A program made the position numbers and the translations under genes. 30,202 bases of DNA from contig CAJURH010000016.1 of NCBI GenBank assembly GCA_910588775.1, positions 1 to 30,202 of the forward strand, given 5' to 3'. Below are positions 24,527 through 30,202 of the stretch, in pieces. Under the pieces are notes generated by a model. That model worked only from the letters and a program-made list of their open reading frames with translations, made no database searches and had not been told where the DNA came from. The DNA is from an uncultured Lachnospiraceae bacterium. Its GTDB lineage: Bacteria; Bacillota; Clostridia; Lachnospirales; Lachnospiraceae. The stretch's first letter is position 1. Every line of letters starts with the position of its first letter.

Positions 24527-27223
24527 TTAAATTGGAGCTTCGGCGTTTTCATCGGTGCCGGTGTCTTCTTCTGGTACATCCTCTTCACTGTCGGTTCCGC
24601 CTGCAGCGCCAGTATCGTCAGTATCACCAGCGCCTCCGGATTCATCGGTATCGCCAGCGGTTTCATCGCCCACGGGTGGTGTATCGGCGCTGGTACCGTC
24701 CCCACCGCCCAGATCCGGTGTGTCGGCGGAAACAGAGCCAGCCGCGTCGTTGTCTGAAGGCGATTCTGTGGGTGCGGCGTTTTCTGATTCTGTTGGTGTG
24801 GCGGATGGTGAAGGTGACGGCGTAGGCGTATCGGTAACATTGTTGTTTCCACCAGGGATTACCGCACCGGTGTGGTTGCCGTCGCAATAGCTGGTAGGCA
24901 GAGCGGCCGTCTCGAAAAATTCCGTGATGGTGGGACAGCCGTTGGAGGGCATCTTCCCGGTTGCGGAACAGACGGTTGCCTTTTCTACACTTTCCGGCAT
25001 GGAAAATTCTTTGTAAGTCAGGTCTTCGTGAATCCGCTGCATAATGTTTTTCCATAAAATCTTATGGTAATTTCGATACATGTGTTCATCGGGAAGTTTT
25101 TCGTTGTTATCAAACCCGGCCCATACTGTACAAGTATAGTAGGGAGTAAATCCCGCAAACCAAAGGTTGTCATAATATTCGGTGGTTCCCGTTTTTCCAG
25201 CTACTGGCATATTGGGAAGCTGTACGGCTGTTCCGGTTCCATATTTCACCACGTCCTGCATGGCGCTGGTCAGAAGCCATGCGGTGGCTTCACGGATTAC
25301 CGTGGTGGAGGCGGTGGTTTTATCAATGATAATATTGCCGTCCGAATCGGTTATTTTGGTATAAAAACTGGGTTTTATATATTTACCGGAATTGGCGATG
25401 GACGCATAGGAGGCGCAGAGCTCCAAATTGGTTACGCCGCGGGTAAGACCGCCCAATGCCATGGACTGGTACAAATCAGACCACACATCGCCGTTTTCCT
25501 GTATTTCCCGTTCAATGACAGTGCTGAATCCGAAGTTTTTAATATATTCGTAAGCCAGCTGCGGCGTGACCTCGGTAAGGCATTTCACAGCGACCACGTT
25601 GACAGAGTCCTGAATGGCTTTCCGAATAGTGGTTGGACCGCGAAAAGTGTTGTCCGCATTTTTCACCGGCGCGCCATCGTCGTATTTAAAAGGTTCGTCC
25701 ACATAACTGGAGGCCAGGGTTTTGTTCAAGGAGTCCAGGGCCGGCGCGTATACGCCGGGAATCTTAAAGGTGGAACCTGGCTGACGGGTGGAGTCGGTGG
25801 CCCGGTTCAGGGTAAGGCTGGCGGATTTCTCCCCGCGTCCGCCCTGAATGGCCTTCACATGCCCGGTTTTCTGATCGATGATGGTCAGAGAGGATTGGGG
25901 CTGGGGTGAAAAGTTAATCCGCTCCATCACCTGCTGACTGCCATCCGCCAAAATGGCCGCTTTATACCGATCCACATATTCCTGACCTTCTTCCGGTGAG
26001 TTGAATAGGAGGTCAAAAGACGGGTCCTCGTGATCCTGAAAATAGATGACCATCATTTCTTTACTGTAGTTGACCTCTTCGCCCTGAGGGTTCATGGTTG
26101 TGAGACTGTAGTCCAATGCATATTGTACATTTGCGGGAAAATTGGCCGGATCGTTGTACTCCTCGTCCACGATTTTCTGAATTTGGGGGTCCTGGGTGGT
26201 GAAAACCCGCAGGCCGCCGCTGTACAGCTTATTTTCCGCATCCTTTTCAGAATAGCCTTTCAAAGTCTGTAAATCGTTGATGACCTCGTCGATTAAATGG
26301 TCAGTGAAATAAGAATATACCGTGACTTCCGATTCCTCCACCAGGTTATTGCTCTGGATGCGGTCATACACGTTATCGTTCATGGCCTCGTCAAATTGTA
26401 TTTGAGAGATATATTCCTGCTCCAGCATATGTTCCAGAACATCTTTTCGCCGACTGGCGTTCTCCTCCGGGTTTAGAATCGGATTGTACCGGGTAGGGTT
26501 CTGGGTGATTCCGGCGATGGTGGCGCACTCCGAGAGATTCAGGTCCCACACGTCCTTTCCGAAATACCGCTGGGAAGCGGCCTGCACGCCGTAGGCGCCG
26601 GCGCCTAAGTTAATGGTGTTCAGGTAATTTTCCAGGATTACGTCCTTGTCATTTATTTCCTTTTCCACTTGGATAGCCAGGTACTGTTCCTGGAATTTAC
26701 GTTTGAATTTCTCGATCTGGCTGGATTCCTGGGTCCAGTTGGTGAATACGTTGTTCTTCAGAAGCTGCTGGGTGATGGTGCTGGCGCCCTCGGAAAAATC
26801 CATGCTGGTGATGCCCCGGACAGCCGCCCGGAGAATGCCCCGCACGTCGATGCCGTTGTGTTCATAAAAACGCTCGTCCTCAATGGCCACCACTGCGTGC
26901 TGCATGTCTTCCGGTATCTGGTCCATGGCCACCGGCATTCGGTTGGAGTTGGGCGCAGTGAGCTTCTGAAGCTTGTTGCCCTCCTCGTCGTAGATAAATG
27001 TGGCGGCCCCCAGAGGGGTGATATTTACTTCCGATACTTTAGGGGCATTGTCAATGATGCCCTTAAAAGAGCCGATACCCATGCATAGGCCCATGACGCA
27101 CAAAGTGATCAGTGATAAAAATAGAATCCGGATAAAAGACACGTTGGCCCGCGTTCCTACCATAGAAGAGCGGGAAGTGAGGGCTTTGCGTTTTTCAAGC
27201 GTTGATTTTTTTCCGTAGTTCAT
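24527..27223 (-). CDS. Class A penicillin-binding protein (PBP1A-type glycosyltransferase/transpeptidase)
   Basis: 898 residues from ATG 27223. A basic tail and one membrane helix (about 31-52) come first. The family 51 glycosyltransferase has EDERFYEHNGID (catalytic Glu115), EGASTITQQLLKN, and the stretch from RKFQEQ through YLNTINLGAGAYGVQAA. The transpeptidase has STFK (Ser484, Lys487), SVN (540-542) and KTGTT (677-681). It polymerises and cross-links peptidoglycan outside the membrane. A ~110-residue tail rich in Thr, Ser, Pro, Gly and Asp/Glu follows from about 795. The start is fixed by AAGGAGG seven bases upstream; the in-frame ATG at 27280 lies inside the promoter -10 and cannot be used. 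Confidence 0.95.
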   Translation of the reverse strand: MNYGKKSTLEKRKALTSRSSMVGTRANVSFIRILFLSLITLCVMGLCMGIGSFKGIIDNAPKVSEVNITPLGAATFIYDEEGNKLQKLTAPNSNRMPVAMDQIPEDMQHAVVAIEDERFYEHNGIDVRGILRAAVRGITSMDFSEGASTITQQLLKNNVFTNWTQESSQIEKFKRKFQEQYLAIQVEKEINDKDVILENYLNTINLGAGAYGVQAASQRYFGKDVWDLNLSECATIAGITQNPTRYNPILNPEENASRRKDVLEHMLEQEYISQIQFDEAMNDNVYDRIQSNNLVEESEVTVYSYFTDHLIDEVINDLQTLKGYSEKDAENKLYSGGLRVFTTQDPQIQKIVDEEYNDPANFPANVQYALDYSLTTMNPQGEEVNYSKEMMVIYFQDHEDPSFDLLFNSPEEGQEYVDRYKAAILADGSQQVMERINFSPQPQSSLTIIDQKTGHVKAIQGGRGEKSASLTLNRATDSTRQPGSTFKIPGVYAPALDSLNKTLASSYVDEPFKYDDGAPVKNADNTFRGPTTIRKAIQDSVNVVAVKCLTEVTPQLAYEYIKNFGFSTVIEREIQENGDVWSDLYQSMALGGLTRGVTNLELCASYASIANSGKYIKPSFYTKITDSDGNIIIDKTTASTTVIREATAWLLTSAMQDVVKYGTGTAVQLPNMPVAGKTGTTEYYDNLWFAGFTPYYTCTVWAGFDNNEKLPDEHMYRNYHKILWKNIMQRIHEDLTYKEFSMPESVEKATVCSATGKMPSNGCPTITEFFETAALPTSYCDGNHTGAVIPGGNNNVTDTPTPSPSPSATPTESENAAPTESPSDNDAAGSVSADTPDLGGGDGTSADTPPVGDETAGDTDESGGAGDTDDTGAAGGTDSEEDVPEEDTGTDENAEAPI

Positions 27224-27271
27224 GCAATTCCTCCTTATATGTCTTGCCTTTTCGCATAGACGATATATTTC

Positions 27272-27300
27272 ATTATACAAAGAGGGCTGTAATTGCGCAA
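27272..27300 (-). promoter_or_regulatory. Sigma-A type promoter of the PBP gene
   Basis: On the minus strand TTGCGC (27300-27295), a 17-base spacer and TATAAT (27277-27272). The transcript should begin near 27265, about 40 bases before ATG 27223. Confidence 0.85.
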
Positions 27301-27377
27301 GCCCTATTCTGCTCTGGGCGGATTCCTTTGGTGGAAATTTCTTTTGTGTATTGATATTTTGTCGTATAACGAAAGAA

Positions 27378-27399
27378 CTTAGTGTAAAATTACGCTAAG
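27378..27399 (+). other. Strong hairpin in the leader of the small hypothetical gene
   Basis: CTTAGTGTAA pairs with TTACGCTAAG around two bases (one G-U-type mismatch). It could be a protein-binding dyad or an RNA stem. No known riboswitch class is recognised. Confidence 0.45.
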
Positions 27400-27437
27400 A
27401 ATGCCTTTAAAGTCTGATAACTTTGCGACAGTCTGAC

Positions 27438-27475
27438 GGGGCATCAAATTTCCAGCACAGTTGGCGCCCCTTTTT
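27438..27475 (+). terminator. Terminator-like hairpin directly before the small hypothetical gene
   Basis: GGGGC (27438-27442) pairs with GCCCC (27466-27470), with an inner CCA/TGG stem, followed by TTTTT. It ends only three bases before the AGGAGG of the gene at 27488, so it is placed like an attenuator. The outer stem is short. Confidence 0.4.
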
Positions 27476-27487
27476 CCAGGAGGTTAT

Positions 27488-27676
27488 ATGAAAAAAGAAG
27501 ATGAAGCTTATCAGGCTGTATTAGAAGAGTTTACAGATATGTTATTAAATAGCGGTAATGAAGAAATTTTGCAATATATGATAAAAAAAGTTGAAAATAT
27601 GAGACAAGAAGCGTTTATGGACGGATACCAATATGCTATTTCTATATTAGAAGAAAGTATGGTAGATAAACAATAA
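27488..27676 (+). CDS. Small hypothetical protein, 62 residues
   Basis: The start at 27488 has AGGAGG five bases upstream; the longer frame from a TTG at 27461 would place the ribosome binding site inside the gene. The protein is highly charged and probably all-helical (MKKEDEAYQAVLEEFTDML...), with no membrane segment, cysteine pair or known motif. The family is not recognised. The good ribosome binding site and regular helix pattern make it more likely a real gene than chance. No terminator is evident after it. Confidence 0.6.
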   Translation: MKKEDEAYQAVLEEFTDMLLNSGNEEILQYMIKKVENMRQEAFMDGYQYAISILEESMVDKQ

Positions 27677-27688
27677 AATGTTATCTGC

Positions 27689-27834
27689 CTAATCCTTGAT
27701 TTCTAGTATATCTTTAATGATTTGTTGTATGTGGGCTAAATGTGTCTGGGATAGCCCCGTCACTTCTATAATAATATATTCTTGTGTCTAATTCCAGGAG
27801 AAAATCCGTGCTTACGGAAAAAAATCTGAAATTT
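27689..27834 (-). pseudogene. Possible decayed gene fragment, frameshifted
   Basis: On the minus strand KFQIFFRKHGFSPGIRHKN in one frame is followed in another by EYIIIEVTGLSQTHLAHI, which ends QQIIKDILEIKD before TAG at 27689-27691. Both read as protein-like, but there is no start codon or ribosome binding site. The family is not recognised. In DNA this AT-rich, chance is a real alternative. Confidence 0.25.
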
Positions 27835-27895
27835 TGCTTATGGATTGAACAATGACATTTTTGATTTGAACTAGAATTACTTAATCGAAAATACA

Positions 27896-27924
27896 TTTAC
27901 AAAATACTATAGTATTGTTATGGA
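27896..27924 (+). promoter_or_regulatory. Promoter-like element with dyad in the spacer, upstream copy
   Basis: TTTACA (27896-27901), 17 bases, TATGGA (27919-27924). The spacer holds the palindrome AATACT-AT-AGTATT (27903-27916). The -10 is poor, so this copy may be an operator or a decayed promoter. Confidence 0.45.
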
Positions 27925-28095
27925 TATATTATTTGTACGTGTCTTTTGCATTTTGGGCAGGCAGTATGCGTTCTTTTCTAAGATACAGTACATATTTTTT
28001 TCGCTGGCCCAAAAATGTCGTATAATGCTGCGATTGATACTTGGAGAGTAACTGGCATCCATAAGTAGATATGCAAAATATGTATTCAAAGCGTA

Positions 28096-28124
28096 TTTAC
28101 ACAATACTAAAGTATTGATATAAT
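28096..28124 (+). promoter_or_regulatory. Promoter with dyad operator in the spacer, driving the glycosyltransferase genes
   Basis: TTTACA (28096-28101), 17 bases, TATAAT (28119-28124). The spacer is occupied by CAATACT-AA-AGTATTG (28102-28117), a perfect 7-bp dyad. The start codon of the next gene is 32 bases downstream. A repressor bound here would block polymerase. Confidence 0.7.
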
Positions 28125-28156
28125 GGTTTTACGAGAATTTGAAAAGGAGGACTCTT

Positions 28157-28651
28157 ATGGGTGCAAGAGAGAATTTGGATAACGGAGAATTAGTGTTGGA
28201 GATGGTGGATCTTATAGGCGGGCAATTTTTTGTTCAGAGTGGACAGGAATGCTGCCCCAGTCTGTTTGAAGACCGGCTGATACCTGTGCCATCAACAGAT
28301 ATGGTGAATTTTGCATTTACGGAAACAGAAGGAAGAATAGGCGTTCTTTTAGCGTTGCTTTATTCTTTTGCTGAGGTCCATCGGGAATATCCAGATACAT
28401 GTCTATATATTCTGGGTGAATGTCCTATGATAGAGAAAATTGAGCAGGAAATAAAAAAGCTGCAATTAGAGCAAGAGGTTTTTCTTGTGGGCAAGGTAGA
28501 GAATCCTTCCGTTATTACAGAAAGGTGCCAGTGTCTGCCTGCGGTCATTCAATCGTCAGGTAATATTTCTCCAGAAGCATTTTGGCCGTTCATGCAGGAG
28601 ATCCTGTTGACAAAGAATTTAAGAGGTACAAGCGATGGAAAAGAAAGTTAA
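28157..28651 (+). CDS. Short protein with a GT-B (GT4-like) glycosyltransferase half-domain
   Basis: 164 residues from ATG 28157, which has AAAGGAGG seven bases upstream; the TTG at 28139 would put that site inside the gene. Residues about 60-127 resemble the nucleotide-sugar-binding half of GT4 enzymes: FAEVHREYPDTCLYILGECP, then QEVFLVGKVENPSVITERCQC, matching the family pattern of AFxxVxxxYPDxxLxIxGxGP and VFLxGxxxNPxxxxxxCDC. The sugar-nucleotide Glu region that normally follows is missing, and the first Rossmann half is absent. It is therefore a truncated or repurposed domain, probably not catalytic by itself. Its last 17 bases overlap the following glycosyltransferase gene, which implies coupled translation and a shared glycan role. 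Confidence 0.7.
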   Translation: MGARENLDNGELVLEMVDLIGGQFFVQSGQECCPSLFEDRLIPVPSTDMVNFAFTETEGRIGVLLALLYSFAEVHREYPDTCLYILGECPMIEKIEQEIKKLQLEQEVFLVGKVENPSVITERCQCLPAVIQSSGNISPEAFWPFMQEILLTKNLRGTSDGKES

Positions 28652-30202
28652 AAATATAGATATTAGCGTCATTGTTCCTGTATATAATGTTGAAGAATAT
28701 CTGGAGGAGTGTCTGCAGTCGTTACGGGATCAGACGAAGAAAAATATAGAAGTAATCATAGTAAATGATGGATCGACGGATTTAAGTGGCCGCATTGCGG
28801 AGGCTTACGCAAGAAAATATAGCAATTTCTTATACTATTATAAGGAAAATGGTGGCCTTGGATGCGCCAGAAATTATGGGGTGAAAAGAGCCAATGGCAA
28901 GTACATAGCATTTATGGATTCCGATGATGTTGTGTCGTTGGATTTGTATGAAAAGATGTTTGCGTATGCGCAGAGAGATCAAAGCGAACTTACAATCTGC
29001 AATGTTTTAAGATTTAATTCAAAAAAAACCTGGGCTTCCGGTCTTCATAAGAGAGTTTTTAAAGATATCGATCTTCAAACGCATATTATGGAGAATCCCA
29101 ACCTTATCTATGATACTGTTTCCTGGAATAAATTAATTTTAAGGTCTTTTTATGAAAAAAATCATTTTTCATTTCCTGAAAATATTTTATATGAAGATAT
29201 TCCGGTAACCATTCCGATGCATTATAAGGCAAACCGTGTTTCCGTTGTTGAGAGTTCCTATTATTTTTGGCGGGTGCGCGACGGCGCCACGAAGTCGATT
29301 ACACAGTGTACGGATAATCTGACCAATTTGCAGGACAGAATTAAAATACTGAAAATGTTGGATGCTTTTTTCTCTGAGAATAATATTGAGCGGCGACATT
29401 GTCTGTTCAAACAAAAGAAAACGCTAGAGATTGACCTTATGATATTTGTCAATAAATGCAAATCCATTCCAGAAGCTGCCGGCAGACAGATGCTTGAAGT
29501 GATTAACGCATACATCCAGGAGGCGATTGAGGACTGTGTTTTTGACATGTTGCCCATAATTGCCCGGCAGAAATATACATACGTGAGGGAATACAATATT
29601 GAAAAACTAATTGAACTGCTACAGTATCAGGATAAAGATTATTACAATGCAAAAATAGAAGAAAAAACAGATAGGTTTGTTGTAACGCTGCCAGATAATC
29701 TGTTTCCAGTTAAAAGCGCTGATATAACAGATGAGCTTTCCGGTTATGAGCCGAAGAAAGGCATTACGTCCATTAAAGTAAAATCAGGAAAGTACATAAT
29801 AACAGGCTATATTTATAATAGAAGAGTAAATATAACCGATCCTTCAGAGAAAAAGATATCGGTTTATCTGGAAAATGAATGGACAGGATGCCTAACGCCG
29901 TTGGATGTGTTGCCAGTCAGGGACGAATCTGTCACAGAGACATTTGGAGCGGTGTTTGATGCAGTGGCTAATACAGGATATAATTATAATTACAATGGAG
30001 CATCTTTCCAAATTACCCTGGATTTGGAGAAGCTAAAAATAGATGATAAGAACAAAGGATATAATCGAATTCTTATAACATACGAAAATAAATTATCAAA
30101 AGGTAAACTTCGTTTGTCTGGCATGTACAAAACTATGGCGGGCAATGCGGTTCTATTCGATGATAAATACATGCAGATTCAGTATGATAAAGTAAATGAA
30201 AT
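28635..30202 (+). CDS. Family 2 glycosyltransferase, large, cut by the window end
   Basis: At least 522 residues with no stop before the window edge. The GT-A fold is clear: ISVIVPVYNVEEYLEECLQS (10-29), VNDGSTD (43-49), GGLGCARN (73-80) and the metal-binding FMDSDD (93-98). After about residue 370 a beta-rich region begins (KSGKYIITGYIYNRRVNI), like the linking domain between GT2 and a later CDP-glycerol glycerophosphotransferase-type domain in some teichoic-acid-like enzymes; that second domain would lie outside the window. It probably transfers a sugar to a cell-surface polymer in the cytoplasm. The ATG at 28635 has AGAGGT eight bases upstream and lies inside the preceding gene. Composition is AT-rich like its neighbour. 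Confidence 0.9.
   Translation, partial: MEKKVKNIDISVIVPVYNVEEYLEECLQSLRDQTKKNIEVIIVNDGSTDLSGRIAEAYARKYSNFLYYYKENGGLGCARNYGVKRANGKYIAFMDSDDVVSLDLYEKMFAYAQRDQSELTICNVLRFNSKKTWASGLHKRVFKDIDLQTHIMENPNLIYDTVSWNKLILRSFYEKNHFSFPENILYEDIPVTIPMHYKANRVSVVESSYYFWRVRDGATKSITQCTDNLTNLQDRIKILKMLDAFFSENNIERRHCLFKQKKTLEIDLMIFVNKCKSIPEAAGRQMLEVINAYIQEAIEDCVFDMLPIIARQKYTYVREYNIEKLIELLQYQDKDYYNAKIEEKTDRFVVTLPDNLFPVKSADITDELSGYEPKKGITSIKVKSGKYIITGYIYNRRVNITDPSEKKISVYLENEWTGCLTPLDVLPVRDESVTETFGAVFDAVANTGYNYNYNGASFQITLDLEKLKIDDKNKGYNRILITYENKLSKGKLRLSGMYKTMAGNAVLFDDKYMQIQYDKVNE

Larger units (their letters stand above)
27835..28156. other. Intergenic region with two related promoter/operator copies
   Basis: No supported gene is present. 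The region holds two copies of a promoter with the same dyad in its spacer (27896-27924 and 28096-28124), exactly 200 bases apart. The minus-strand frame between them lacks a ribosome binding site and does not look like a protein. Confidence 0.6.

Noticed and set aside
25064..25909. 281-residue plus-strand ORF opposite the PBP gene
   Set aside because: Antisense of the transpeptidase domain; no ribosome binding site and no recognisable domain.
27224..27280. Longer N-terminus for the PBP from the ATG at 27280
   Set aside because: That ATG lies inside the promoter -10, and the ATG at 27223 has an ideal AAGGAGG. The extra 19 residues would precede the normal basic tail and membrane helix.
27360..28025. 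Shared 10-mer TGTCGTATAA at 27360 and 28016 as possible ECF-sigma promoters
   Set aside because: CGTATA fits an ECF -10, but no TGAAAC-like -35 lies at the right distance at either site.
27907..28104. 65-residue minus-strand ORF between the twin promoters, with a CPKCKRH-like zinc-ribbon piece in a neighbouring frame
   Set aside because: No ribosome binding site, a stop inside the zinc-ribbon frame and an end within the operator copy. It is probably chance in AT-rich DNA.
1..30202. tRNA, rRNA, CRISPR array, insertion sequence, known riboswitch
   Set aside because: No cloverleaf, rRNA-like stretch, regularly spaced repeat, transposase or recognisable aptamer was seen by eye. A covariance-model scan would be needed to exclude small RNAs.

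Overview
The window looks like a chromosomal segment from a low-to-mid GC, Gram-positive anaerobe of the Clostridia, most likely a Lachnospiraceae-type gut bacterium. Reasons: strong AGGAGG ribosome binding sites, TTGnnn-17-TATAAT promoters, an HPr kinase, a Spo0A DNA-binding domain, a BspA-type leucine-rich repeat giant, Ig-like (MBG/YDG) surface repeats and the order ftsH-uvrC-hprK-ROK kinase. The family placement is an inference from gene content. No rRNA, tRNA, CRISPR array or intact mobile element was recognised.

Layout. (1) 1-2460: the 3' part of an AT-rich secreted repeat protein, followed by two tandem terminators; its reading frame has a stop just upstream of the first usable start. 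(2) 2461-2939: non-coding DNA with decayed minus-strand coding scraps and a promoter carrying a perfect dyad. (3) 2940-14459: a tightly packed plus-strand cluster of a membrane hybrid histidine kinase, a 1775-residue membrane-anchored BspA-like LRR protein, a MoxR AAA+ ATPase, a DUF58 protein and a membrane transglutaminase-like protein without the catalytic cysteine. The LRR and MoxR genes overlap by ATGA. (4) 14541-15767: argG with its own promoter. (5) 15834-16166 (minus): a stand-alone Spo0A C-terminal DNA-binding domain with two 0A-like boxes 10 bp apart upstream. (6) 16437-18601 (minus): pyrG followed by a PAP2 phosphatase. (7) 18784-24426: ftsH-uvrC-hprK-ROK glucokinase, diverging from pyrG and ending at a bidirectional terminator. 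(8) 24527-27223 (minus): a class A penicillin-binding protein with its own promoter. (9) 27300-30202: AT-rich accessory DNA with a small hypothetical gene behind a structured leader, two near-identical promoter/operator copies, a short GT-B half-domain protein and an overlapping family 2 glycosyltransferase that runs off the window.

How the genes work together. MoxR, DUF58 and transglutaminase-like proteins are a recurrent envelope-associated triad. Here they are coupled to a giant LRR ectodomain and preceded by a membrane hybrid kinase, so the block may be one envelope sensing or assembly system. This is the best candidate for an undescribed system. The ftsH block groups membrane-protein quality control, nucleotide excision repair and carbon-catabolite signalling (HprK plus glucokinase). 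The glycosyltransferases at the right edge look like the start of a cell-surface glycan or teichoic-acid-like locus under a dyad-operator promoter. The stand-alone Spo0A-type domain next to tandem 0A-like boxes suggests a small regulator that either controls itself or competes with Spo0A.
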